The notes beneath the pieces were generated by a model that was not told the DNA's origin, searched no databases, and saw only the letters and a program-made list of their open reading frames with translations. A DNA stretch of 14,945 nt from JANOXC01 sp031418215 (GTDB lineage: Bacteria; Bacteroidota; Bacteroidia; AKYH767-A; OLB10). Within the stretch, counting starts at the first letter, position 1. Each line of letters opens with the position of its first letter. The stretch covers positions 1 through 14,945 of the forward strand of contig JANOXC010000201.1 of assembly GCA_031418215.1 (NCBI GenBank), written 5' to 3'. Of this stretch, positions 1 to 7,733 are shown in pieces. Made by a program: the position numbers and the translations under genes.

Positions 1-689
1 TCCGTAGAAACTTTCTTTAGTTGATCTTCGTTAATATCTGATACATATATAGTTGCGCCTTCTTTCTTCAAGTTTTTGACGAGGTTCTCCCCAACGTGTC
101 CAACTCCTTGTACCAATACCTTTTTATTAGCCAGACTATCATTTCCCCAGGCAAATTTAGAGGCTGCTTTCATCCCCATAAACACACCATAAGCTGTTAC
201 GGGACTTGGATCGCCACCACCGCCCATACTTTCAGGCAAACCGGTTACATACTTTGTTTCCATGCTGATGTATTCCATATCTTTCGTACTGGTACCAACA
301 TCTTCAGCAGTAATATATTTTCCATTTAAATTATTAACAAAGCGGCCGAATTTGCGAAACAAAGCTTCCGATTTATCTTTTTTACTGTCGCCAATAATGA
401 CGGTTTTACCGCCTCCTAGGTTGAGCCCTGAAATAGCAGCTTTAAAGGTCATCCCTCGTGAAAGACGGAGCACGTCATTCAACGCTTCGCTTTCAGATTT
501 ATACATCCACATTCGGGTACCACCCAGCGAAGGGCCTAATACAGTGCTGTGAATGGCAATAATGGCACGAAGTCCTGTTTCGGGATCATTACAGAATACT
601 ACCTGTTCGTGATGTGTGTTAATAATCGTTTCAAAAACATTGGTGCTAAGCGCATTGGCTGAGGACACCGGGGCTTTAACGTCAAGCAT
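1..689 (-). CDS. Leucine dehydrogenase family protein (Glu/Leu/Phe/Val dehydrogenase), C-terminus cut off by the window edge
   Basis: This enzyme would catalyse NAD-dependent oxidative deamination of leucine or another branched-chain amino acid to the 2-oxo acid and ammonia in the cytoplasm. About 229 residues are visible out of roughly 360 usual for the family; the rest lies left of position 1. Seen directly: the family substrate-binding region LGPSLGGTRMW (about 51-61), MTFK with the substrate lysine K83, the glycine-rich GLNLGGGKTVIIGD with catalytic K95, the GGGGDPSPVTAYG stretch, and the Rossmann motif VLVQGVGHVGENL. The start at 689 is the only ATG after an in-frame stop at 723-725, and a consensus -7 box lies about 20 bases upstream. 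The glycine-rich motif favours leucine dehydrogenase over glutamate dehydrogenase, but valine or phenylalanine specificity cannot be excluded. It is divergent from the ABC transporter gene, with no sign of joint function. Confidence 0.93.
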   Translation of the reverse strand, partial: MLDVKAPVSSANALSTNVFETIINTHHEQVVFCNDPETGLRAIIAIHSTVLGPSLGGTRMWMYKSESEALNDVLRLSRGMTFKAAISGLNLGGGKTVIIGDSKKDKSEALFRKFGRFVNNLNGKYITAEDVGTSTKDMEYISMETKYVTGLPESMGGGGDPSPVTAYGVFMGMKAASKFAWGNDSLANKKVLVQGVGHVGENLVKNLKKEGATIYVSDINEDQLKKVST

Positions 690-709
690 GAATTTTTCAG
701 TTGAGGCGT

Positions 710-717
710 CAAAGGTA
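710..717 (-). promoter_or_regulatory. Bacteroidota-type -7 element for the leucine dehydrogenase gene
   Basis: On the minus strand the sequence TACCTTTG matches the phylum's TAnnTTTG -7 consensus exactly. It ends 20 bases before the ATG at 689, giving a short leader. No TTG -33 element is seen at 17-23 bases upstream, so the call rests on the -7 box and its position. Confidence 0.5.
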
Positions 718-785
718 TGTTTTTATGATTATTGAATAGCCTTTATTCAAAACAATTCTTTGAAAGGAAAATAAGGGGTGAATCA

Positions 786-912
786 TTATAAAAAACCTAA
801 TGCCTTTGAAAGGGCAACTATTATAATTATTGCAAAATAGGCATTAAGAAAGAAAATATATGCCTGATGCTTACTAAGTTTGACCCCTGGTAAATAAAGC
901 CAGTCTTCTTTT
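786..912 (-). other. Coding-like open frame with a predicted membrane helix; reality uncertain
   Basis: Minus-strand reading of this gap gives an open frame ending in TAA at 786. Its last residues form a polar stretch (KEDWLYLPGVKLSKHQAY) followed by a hydrophobic helix (FFLNAYFAIIIIVALSKALG). This composition looks more like a real short membrane-protein tail than random translation. There is no ATG, GTG or TTG start within the gap; the frame stays open rightward antisense to the ABC transporter's first codons, with ATGs at 1010 and 1058. It may be a gene remnant, a genuine overlapping gene, or chance. No function can be proposed. Confidence 0.2.
875..882 (+). promoter_or_regulatory. Bacteroidota-type -7 element for the ABC transporter gene
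   Basis: TAAGTTTG is an exact match to TAnnTTTG and lies 30 bases before the GTG start at 913. No TTG is present at the expected -33 distance; the nearest, around 830, is too far away. It is therefore a plausible but incomplete promoter. Confidence 0.4.
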
Positions 913-2706
913 GTGAAATCACTGAAACACCTCAATAAATTTTTCCTGAAATACGGGTGGCGGTTATTCCTGGGGATGTGTTTTGTGACTATCAGTAATT
1001 TATTTGGCATTTTTCCGGCGCAGCTAACGCGCAATGCATTGGACGTTGTTGCCAACAATATTGAAGCTTATAATATGTTTAATGGCTTCTCCTTTCAGGC
1101 TGATTTTTACCGTGTTATCAGCTATAATATTCTATTGTTTGGTGTTTTGGTATTATCGATGGCATTGTTGAAAGGAATATTTATGTTCCTGATGCGCCAG
1201 ACCATCATTGTAATGTCGCGCTATATAGAATATGACCTTAAGAATGAGATTTACGATCATTATCAGCAACTTGACTCGAGTTTTTATGCACAAAACAACA
1301 CCGGTGATTTAATGAATCGCATTAGCGAAGATGTAAGTCGTGTTAGAATGTATGTTGGACCGGCCATTATGTATACCATTAATTTGATAGTGATGTTTAT
1401 CCTTGTGATATGGGCCATGTTTAATGTGAATCCTAGATTGGCCTTTTATGTACTCATACCACTGCCGGTACTATCCCTTATTGTTTATTATGTGCAGGAT
1501 CTCATTAATTTAAGAAGTGAGAAGGTGCAAGCGCAATTATCAGGCTTAAGCACATTTGTTCAGGAGACGTTTTCGGGCATTCGGGTAATAAAGTCGTTTG
1601 CCCGTGAAAAGGAATATATAAAGATTTATGATGAACAAAGCAGGGAGTTTAAAAATGTGTCTATGGACCTTGCTAAGGTGAATGCTTTTTTTATGCCTTC
1701 GATGCTTTTATTAGTCGGGCTGAGTACCATTACCACTATTTATATTGGCAGCATAGAAGTGATGCAGGGCCGGTTAACCATTGGCAATATTGCTGAATTC
1801 GTGATTTATGTAAACATGCTTACCTGGCCTGTAGCTTCATTGGGTTGGGTGGTAACGATGATTCAACGTGCAGCAGCATCACAACAACGTATCAACGAAT
1901 TTCTGAAAAAATCTCCGGCAATTCAATCCGGCCCGGTGGAAATGAAGGATATGAAAGGTCGAATAGCATTTAATCAGGTTAATTTAATTTATCCTCATTC
2001 AGGAACAGTTGCCTTAAAAAATGTATCGTTTACTGTTGAGCCTGGAGAGAGCCTTGCAGTCATTGGTAGGACAGGCTCCGGAAAATCTACCTTGGTAAAC
2101 CTGTTGTTACGGTTGCTCGATCCTGATAATGGAAGCATACAAATTGATGGTGTTGATCTTAAACAAATCAATCTTGACCAATACCGTATGCAAACGGGTT
2201 GTGTACCGCAGGAGGTCTTTTTGTTTTCGGATTCGATAAAAAATAATATCTCTTTTGGTTTGAAGGAAATTTCAACGGATGAGACCGTATTCGAGGCTGC
2301 GAGATCAGCCTGCATTTATGAAAACATCATGGAGTTTCCCGATGGTTTTGAGACGATGGTAGGAGAAAGGGGTATAACGCTTTCAGGTGGCCAAAAACAA
2401 CGTGTTTCGATTGCAAGGGCCATAATTCGTGAGCCTCGTATTTTAATATTTGATGATTGTCTGTCGGCTGTTGATACATTAACTGAAGAAAAGATTTTAT
2501 CCAATCTTCAGCACATTATGAAGGGCAAAACAACCATCCTTGTGAGTCATCGTGTTTCCAGTGTTAAACATGCTGATAAAATTATTGTACTGGATCATGG
2601 GGAAATAATTGAACAAGGCAGGCATGCTGACCTTATTAAAGCGTCAGGTTTATATGCATCTATTTATGAGATGCAGCTCGTGGAGGACGAGGCAGGTATC
2701 AAATAA
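913..2706 (+). CDS. ABC exporter half-transporter (membrane domain fused to ATPase; MdlA/BmrC-like)
   Basis: A 597-residue inner-membrane ABC exporter subunit with fused membrane and ATPase domains, working as a dimer to pump a hydrophobic or drug-like substrate outward; the substrate is not readable. Six membrane segments fall at about 16-36, 68-93, 146-170, 175-195, 258-280 and 295-318. The nucleotide-binding domain spans about 350-590: Walker A GRTGSGKST (385-393), Q-loop Q433, signature LSGGQ (490-494), Walker B ILIFDD (510-515) and switch H546. After the Walker B aspartate comes Asp515 instead of the catalytic Glu, within the DDCLSAVD form known from the degenerate half of heterodimeric exporters such as MdlA and BmrC. 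No partner gene is adjacent. The start is GTG at 913: an in-frame stop lies at 895-897, and the next Met (residue 22) would fall inside the first membrane helix. Confidence 0.93.
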   Translation: MKSLKHLNKFFLKYGWRLFLGMCFVTISNLFGIFPAQLTRNALDVVANNIEAYNMFNGFSFQADFYRVISYNILLFGVLVLSMALLKGIFMFLMRQTIIVMSRYIEYDLKNEIYDHYQQLDSSFYAQNNTGDLMNRISEDVSRVRMYVGPAIMYTINLIVMFILVIWAMFNVNPRLAFYVLIPLPVLSLIVYYVQDLINLRSEKVQAQLSGLSTFVQETFSGIRVIKSFAREKEYIKIYDEQSREFKNVSMDLAKVNAFFMPSMLLLVGLSTITTIYIGSIEVMQGRLTIGNIAEFVIYVNMLTWPVASLGWVVTMIQRAAASQQRINEFLKKSPAIQSGPVEMKDMKGRIAFNQVNLIYPHSGTVALKNVSFTVEPGESLAVIGRTGSGKSTLVNLLLRLLDPDNGSIQIDGVDLKQINLDQYRMQTGCVPQEVFLFSDSIKNNISFGLKEISTDETVFEAARSACIYENIMEFPDGFETMVGERGITLSGGQKQRVSIARAIIREPRILIFDDCLSAVDTLTEEKILSNLQHIMKGKTTILVSHRVSSVKHADKIIVLDHGEIIEQGRHADLIKASGLYASIYEMQLVEDEAGIK

Positions 2707-2810
2707 ATGCGTTCTTGACGTCCAACCAGCTCCAATTAAATGATTTAAAGGGTTTCTTAACAATTTTAATGCGAATTTCAACGAGATTTCTACTTTATTA
2801 AAATATTTTT

Positions 2811-2818
2811 TATCATTG
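2811..2818 (+). promoter_or_regulatory. Possible -7 element for the DUF3276 gene
   Basis: TATCATTG differs from TAnnTTTG at one base and sits 25 bases before the ATG at 2844, in an A+T-rich gap of 137 bases that otherwise shows nothing. No convincing -33 element was found. Confidence 0.3.
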
Positions 2819-2843
2819 CCTCAGCTAAATTAAAGCCAACTGT

Positions 2844-3224
2844 ATGTCAGAATCAGAAAACAAAAACAATAATCGAGATGTTGTATTTTCAAAACGCATT
2901 AAAGCAGGAAAAAGGGTTTACTTCTTTGACGTAAAAGCGACCAGAGCCAATGATTTGTATTTGACAATTACAGAAAGCAAAAGACGTCCAGGCGAAAGTG
3001 AAGACCATCCTATTTTTGAGAAACATAAATTATTTGTTTACCGTGAAGATTTTGACAAGTTTGCGGATGGATTTAAGGAGGCTTTGGATTACATCCGTCA
3101 AAATCCAACAGAACGAATTATTCCCGTTCCATTGGAGCATAATAGTCCTCAGGAACACACAGCCACTGATGAACCGTTAAAAAGTTCTTTTACGGATATC
3201 AGTTTTGATGATTTGGATAAATAG
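2844..3224 (+). CDS. DUF3276 / PUR-alpha-like nucleic-acid-binding protein
   Basis: A 126-residue cytoplasmic protein of the DUF3276 family, the bacterial relatives of eukaryotic PUR-alpha. A family member in Borrelia (BpuR) binds RNA and DNA, so single-stranded nucleic-acid binding is the family-based expectation here. Seen directly: a PUR-type repeat at about 11-88, with the hallmarks VFSKRIKAGKRVYFFDVKAT and YLTITESKRRPG, then FEKHKLFVYREDFDKF and a helix ending DYIRQN. The tail after residue 95 is acidic, variable and probably disordered. Length is normal for the family. The ATG at 2844 leaves about ten polar residues before the domain. The gene is 137 bases after the ABC transporter on the same strand, probably a separate unit, and converges with the REC-Hpt gene 29 bases away. 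No terminator hairpin is evident in that 29-base gap. Confidence 0.9.
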   Translation: MSESENKNNNRDVVFSKRIKAGKRVYFFDVKATRANDLYLTITESKRRPGESEDHPIFEKHKLFVYREDFDKFADGFKEALDYIRQNPTERIIPVPLEHNSPQEHTATDEPLKSSFTDISFDDLDK

Positions 3225-3253
3225 ATCCTGCTTTTGTCAGTGCGTCTTCCCGT

Positions 3254-4057
3254 TTACTGAATTTCTTCCAGTTCCTGGTTGATGATAGCCAATATCCCTT
3301 GCAGTTCGGCATGCAGTTCATCATACATACCGGGAATAAGTTGCAAGTCTGACTTATTGCGTGCATATTCAGCTATGCCTGATGCTTTTATAAAAAGGCT
3401 TTCAATATTAAAAAGTTTAACGTTTGATTTTAATTTATGTGCTGCATCAAAAGCCTGTGACCAATCAGAATGGAGGATGCCATTTTTCAATTGATCCAAA
3501 CATTCCGGAATCTGTTGCTTAAGTAACATCAGCAAAGTTTTTACATCTTTTTTATTTCCGTTAAAAATGGCGTAAAGAGATGCTATGGGTGTATGTTTAT
3601 TATTTACGAATGTGCCAAATTCCGATATATAAAAGTTGTCTTTTAATTTAATATGTTTTTGTAATACAGCTTGTAAATCTTCAGGTGAATATGGCTTTGT
3701 TAAATAATCATCCATGCCCAGCTCAAGTGCATGTTTTCGTTCTTCCATGGAAGAGTTGGCTGTTAATGCGATAATGGTGATTTTGTTTTTCTCAGAATTC
3801 AACTGTCTTACCGCTGTTGTCAATTCGTATCCTGTCATACCGGGCATTTCGACATCCGTAAGTAATACATCAAAATCATGCTCATTGAGCATTTTTAGTG
3901 CTGCAAGCCCGGTACCGGCAACTTTTACCTTGGTGTATCCTATGTTACTAAGAATTTGTTTTCCAAGAAACTGATTTATTTTATTATCATCAACTAGTAA
4001 TATGGAAATATTTGAAGCAGTAAAAAGCGATTCACTTTGCGGCGGGTAATTACTCAC
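3254..4057 (-). CDS. Stand-alone receiver-Hpt phosphotransfer protein
   Basis: A 267-residue cytoplasmic two-component protein with a receiver domain (about 17-137) and a C-terminal histidine phosphotransfer domain (about 155-262). The receiver has the full active site: acidic pair D23/D24, phosphoacceptor D68 in LLTDVEMPG, T99 in ALTA, and K121 before P122. The Hpt helix has AAHKLKSNVKLFN, making H207 the likely phosphohistidine; the usual glycine after HxLK is serine. There is no kinase, DNA-binding or enzymatic output domain. Such pairs normally form the tail of hybrid kinases, but an in-frame TAA lies 12 bases upstream of the start, so this is a separate protein. The start is GTG at 4057; later Met codons would remove receiver strand 1. 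It begins 23 bases after the preceding T9SS cargo stop, so it is probably the last gene of that operon. Its kinase partner is not in the window. Confidence 0.88.
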   Translation of the reverse strand: MSNYPPQSESLFTASNISILLVDDNKINQFLGKQILSNIGYTKVKVAGTGLAALKMLNEHDFDVLLTDVEMPGMTGYELTTAVRQLNSEKNKITIIALTANSSMEERKHALELGMDDYLTKPYSPEDLQAVLQKHIKLKDNFYISEFGTFVNNKHTPIASLYAIFNGNKKDVKTLLMLLKQQIPECLDQLKNGILHSDWSQAFDAAHKLKSNVKLFNIESLFIKASGIAEYARNKSDLQLIPGMYDELHAELQGILAIINQELEEIQ

Positions 4058-4080
4058 TTCGATGTATATTTATTTTTGAG

Positions 4081-5766
4081 TTAACGGTATAAAACGAATG
4101 TCCCTGCCTTTTTAATATCTACTTTTTCTCCTTCAAAATTATAACCGTTGATGCTGATCTTATAGGTGTAAACCCCGAGTTCGCATTCTTTACCTTTATA
4201 AGTCCCATCCCAGCCTAAATCAGGGTCTTCGGTATTAAATAACTGCTGCCCGAAACGATTATAAATACGCAATGTAAATCCTTCATAATTTTCTGAAAAA
4301 ATCTTATATATATCATTGATGCCATCACCGTCAGGGGTAAATGCGTTTGGAGCATAATAAGAAGGGGGACAAACCTCCATCACCTCGAATCCTCCAGTTC
4401 GCACACATCCGTTTTCACGTGTCACAGAAACAGTATAAAAATCTGCATACATAACAGTGATTTTTGGAGAAGACTCACCTGTCGGCCTCCAGAAATAGCT
4501 TACGGCATTACTCGTTGTTGCATCCAAACGTAAAGAATCAAAATAATAAAAACAGAATAAAGAGTCTTCACCAAGATTTACAGGAGGATTAGGCAGCAGT
4601 TTATAAAAATAAATAGAATCGGAGACTGCACAACCGGGGTTTGCAACAATGACTGAATAATGGCCTGTATCTGTGACGTAAGTGTACGATAAGGTGTCAC
4701 CATTACTCCATTCATAAGAAATTGCATTTGGTAAAAAGGCATTCAATAAAACCGAGTCACTTTCGCAATAGGTGGTATCACTGCCTATATCATAGTTGGG
4801 TGCATTAATCACAAGCAATTTCACACTGTCAATTTGACCATTGCCAAGAATATAGTAAGTGAAAAAGGCGCCTGGTATGTTTGCACCAGAAGCAAGTACT
4901 GCAGAATCAGGAACTGTAATCGCTCCATCATTATTTGGAAGAATGGAGCCGTTTTGAGTAGACCATGTTACTGCAACATTGGTTGCAACAGGATAAATTG
5001 TGGTTGTATAATTTGCAGGGCAAACATAAGCAGTATCTGCCGGAGGAATATATAAAATGAAACTTGGAACCAAAGTAACATCATCAATATATATATAACT
5101 GCTGTTGTCATAAGAAGTACATCCGGAATTTTTTGCACCTAAATCAATTTTTGTGACGCTAGAATTGAAAAAGCCAATCGTAATGTACTGTTCACCTCCG
5201 GAGGCAACATATGGTGTAAAAAGTAAATGTCTCCAGCTACCTGTATCAGAAACCACATCAACATTTTGATACTGAGCAAAAAATGGAATAATGCCCGATC
5301 CTCCCTGGTTTAGAAGAGAAGTAGATAATACAGCACTCACTTTATTGTTCGCAAAACGGGCGCTGTCAGCACACATAGCATACATGTCCAATATATATAT
5401 TTCTCCGGGAGTTAATGCAATGGTTAACTTAACGGTTATATATTCAAAATAGCCATTGGTGAAATCATTGCTTATCCCTGCATAACCATTGCCAATGTGA
5501 GCAGGAGCGAAGCCGCCCGTATTATTGGGGACATCCACATTATCACAAGGCAAGGTCTGCGGTCCGATATACGAAGCATTAAACAAGTCGGGTGTACTTG
5601 TGCTTGCTCCGGGTGCCGACCAGCCGGTAGCAAGATTTATCTGCCCTTCGCCTGTTAAACCACCGGAAAGCACTTCAAAGCCGGAGTTTGGTACGAGGTT
5701 TTGTGCATCAATTTTGGTGATGATCAATAAGCAGCAAAGAATGAATAGATATCTCAAAATGCTCAT
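4081..5766 (-). CDS. T9SS type B cargo protein (gliding-motility-associated C-terminal domain), 561 residues
   Basis: A secreted, probably surface-attached protein. The signal peptide occupies about 1-21 (MSILRYLFILCCLLIITKID, cleavage near AQ). Residues 23-235 form a jelly-roll-like module opening with NLVPNSGFE and closing with YIYIDDVTLVPS, resembling carbohydrate-binding-type folds often placed first in Bacteroidota T9SS proteins. Residues 245-465 carry Ig-like segments (CESDSVLLNA, YEWSNGDT, TDTGHYSVIV). The last 90 residues are a type B C-terminal domain: YAPNAFTPDGDGINDIY (471-487), IYNRFGQQLF (501-510), GWDGTYKG, and the ending VLYR. Family knowledge says this domain directs export through T9SS and is not simply cleaved like type A. 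The ATG overlaps the previous gene's stop as ATGA (5763-5766), implying translational coupling. The specific ligand or role is unknown. Confidence 0.9.
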   Translation of the reverse strand: MSILRYLFILCCLLIITKIDAQNLVPNSGFEVLSGGLTGEGQINLATGWSAPGASTSTPDLFNASYIGPQTLPCDNVDVPNNTGGFAPAHIGNGYAGISNDFTNGYFEYITVKLTIALTPGEIYILDMYAMCADSARFANNKVSAVLSTSLLNQGGSGIIPFFAQYQNVDVVSDTGSWRHLLFTPYVASGGEQYITIGFFNSSVTKIDLGAKNSGCTSYDNSSYIYIDDVTLVPSFILYIPPADTAYVCPANYTTTIYPVATNVAVTWSTQNGSILPNNDGAITVPDSAVLASGANIPGAFFTYYILGNGQIDSVKLLVINAPNYDIGSDTTYCESDSVLLNAFLPNAISYEWSNGDTLSYTYVTDTGHYSVIVANPGCAVSDSIYFYKLLPNPPVNLGEDSLFCFYYFDSLRLDATTSNAVSYFWRPTGESSPKITVMYADFYTVSVTRENGCVRTGGFEVMEVCPPSYYAPNAFTPDGDGINDIYKIFSENYEGFTLRIYNRFGQQLFNTEDPDLGWDGTYKGKECELGVYTYKISINGYNFEGEKVDIKKAGTFVLYR

Positions 5767-7730
5767 TGGTGACTTACCTTTACACTTACAATTTCAATTT
5801 TACGTTCGCGGGAAGCTACCGGGTTATAAACAGAGTTGGCAAGATCATTTAATTTGTCGCTGATTACAGCAGCACTTAATGTTTCACCTGCCGCTTCTTC
5901 CGTAATTTTCATTTTACTGCTATTCAAATAATCCTTCATTGCTCCATTTTGCCATTTAAGCCAGAAGTTAACCATACTGTTTATACGACGTTTCGACAAA
6001 ATTAGGTTATAGCCTGATTCTGCCAAAGGGCTAGCGCATCCACGAATGGAGATATCAACACTGTTTCCGGCTATTAATTCAAGCAAAATACGATCAGAAA
6101 ACTTTTGTAACTGTCGGTAGTTATACTGCAAGTCGCTGGCAAAGAACTGTTCAATGGCAGCACGCTCTTCTTCAGCTGATAAACTTTTGTTTTGTTTATA
6201 CCCATCGATGAAAAGCTCAAGCTTGGAAAAGTAGTTTTCATACAACGATTCATAATCGGCTTTTGTTGTTGTATTAATGCTCCTGGGATCAGGGTAGTCA
6301 TTATCAAAGTACAATTTCAATGGCAAAAAAACTTGTAATGGAATGTTTGGGGTTTCTGTATTGGCTTCGCGCGGAATCACCGGAACAGGAGGAACCTTGG
6401 TTATAGCTTCCAATTCCTGAACTGTTCTCTTTTGGGAAGGAGAGAACCGAAAAATATCATAACAGCATGTCTGGCCATTTAGTTCCATCGTTCCTGGTCG
6501 GTTGCTACTTAAAAAGCCATTTGATGGTTGATTTAAATTTAAGGAAAAATATAAATCGTTGTAACCGCTGTTAAAGGGCAGTCCGATGTTCAAAGTGTGA
6601 GCCTTTTCATCATCAGGATTGATGATATATATATCCAAACCACCCAATCCCTCAAGGCTATCAGAGCTGAAAAATAATTCATGGGTATTAGCATTGTAAA
6701 AAGGGGAAAACTCATTACCGGTTGTATTGATTTTCTTTCCACAATTGTCCGGCTTTGAATAATTTCCCCTTGCATCTCTTTTGGAACGGTAGATATCTGT
6801 TAAACCTGCTCCGCCTGGCCGATCGGAAACAAAATATAATATATATCCTTCAATGCCAGCCGAGGTTATACATGGCTGAGTGGAAGTATATCCTGTATGG
6901 TTTATTTCATCGCCTAATCGTTGTGGTTCCTGCCAATGCCCGTTTATCAGTCGTGATTCGTAAAGTGCGCAAATGAGTTTATTATCGGAGTTATAGTTGC
7001 ATCGGCTAAATACCATTACTTTTTCATCAGGCGTTACGGATGCATTGCAATTATGCCAGGAAGGGTTATTGATAACATCTTCGAGGAGTTTTGGTTTGTT
7101 GACGGAAACGCTGTCAAAAGTTGCTGTTAATATTTTTGAAACAATTGCTTTGTTTTTGGTTCCTGTTGTTTCAAAACGAAGGGAGGAGAAAAGCATTGTA
7201 TGATCATTTACATAAGTGGCGGCAAAATCGCTGAATGCTGTATTGACATTCTTGCCGCAAGAAACTAATAATATCGTGTCACCTGAATTTTTCGTAATTT
7301 CTTCAGCATTATTTATACGTTTCAAATAGAGATCAGCCATTGATTTGTTTTGACTGGAATCAATAGCAAGATAGGATGAAACTGCAATTCGTGCTTTTTC
7401 AAACTCCGCCATGCATTTTAATGTTTCCGCTTTATAGAGCATTGAGGACATGTATTGATGTTCTTTATCTACAGCAATGCATTTATCCAACCAGGCCAAT
7501 GCTGTTTTATATTCAAACATCCTGCGATTACATTCACCAATCCGCATGGAAATGTATGCATCATCCTCAGCAAACTCCAGCGACTGCAGGTAAAAATGCA
7601 TTGCTGAAGAATAATCTTCCTTTGCAAAGGCCTTATCGCCGGCTGACATATAAGAAGCCTTTGTCTGACTGAATGAGCAGAAAGAAATGGTCACTAACAA
7701 TAAACTAAGGAGTATCCGTTTGTTTAACAT
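5763..7730 (-). CDS. TPR-PD40-OmpA-like periplasmic protein (PorE-like T9SS accessory)
   Basis: A 655-residue exported protein. The signal peptide is about 1-21 (MLNKRILLSLLLVTISFCSF, then SQ); the cysteine before F is not in a good lipobox. Domains in order: TPR helices at about 25-145; a PD40 beta-propeller at about 155-430 with repeated blades such as VMVFSRCNY, ILYFVSDRPGGAGLTDIYRS, ELFFSSDSLEGLGGLDIYI and GFLSSNRPG; and a C-terminal OmpA-like domain at about 468-652 with LYFDNDYPDP and YNLILSKRRINSMV. The same order occurs in Porphyromonas PorE, a T9SS component reported to bind peptidoglycan, so a link between the PorP/SprF partner and the cell wall is inferred. The usual OmpA motif GHTD reads GCAS (564-567), losing the peptidoglycan-contacting Asp, while R582 is kept. 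It starts 3 bases after the porP/sprF-like stop and overlaps the next gene by 4 bases. Confidence 0.88.
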   Translation of the reverse strand: MLNKRILLSLLLVTISFCSFSQTKASYMSAGDKAFAKEDYSSAMHFYLQSLEFAEDDAYISMRIGECNRRMFEYKTALAWLDKCIAVDKEHQYMSSMLYKAETLKCMAEFEKARIAVSSYLAIDSSQNKSMADLYLKRINNAEEITKNSGDTILLVSCGKNVNTAFSDFAATYVNDHTMLFSSLRFETTGTKNKAIVSKILTATFDSVSVNKPKLLEDVINNPSWHNCNASVTPDEKVMVFSRCNYNSDNKLICALYESRLINGHWQEPQRLGDEINHTGYTSTQPCITSAGIEGYILYFVSDRPGGAGLTDIYRSKRDARGNYSKPDNCGKKINTTGNEFSPFYNANTHELFFSSDSLEGLGGLDIYIINPDDEKAHTLNIGLPFNSGYNDLYFSLNLNQPSNGFLSSNRPGTMELNGQTCCYDIFRFSPSQKRTVQELEAITKVPPVPVIPREANTETPNIPLQVFLPLKLYFDNDYPDPRSINTTTKADYESLYENYFSKLELFIDGYKQNKSLSAEEERAAIEQFFASDLQYNYRQLQKFSDRILLELIAGNSVDISIRGCASPLAESGYNLILSKRRINSMVNFWLKWQNGAMKDYLNSSKMKITEEAAGETLSAAVISDKLNDLANSVYNPVASRERKIEIVSVKVSHQ

Positions 7731-7733
7731 TGA

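Noticed and set aside
96..552. Two plus-strand open frames opposite the left-edge gene
   Set aside because: They are antisense to the leucine dehydrogenase frame, whose motifs are continuous across this stretch; their translations have no domain-like pattern.
5525..5863. 112-residue plus-strand frame across the overlap of the 561-residue cargo and the PorE-like gene
   Set aside because: It is antisense to two strong coding genes at their ATGA junction, with no start context or domain pattern.
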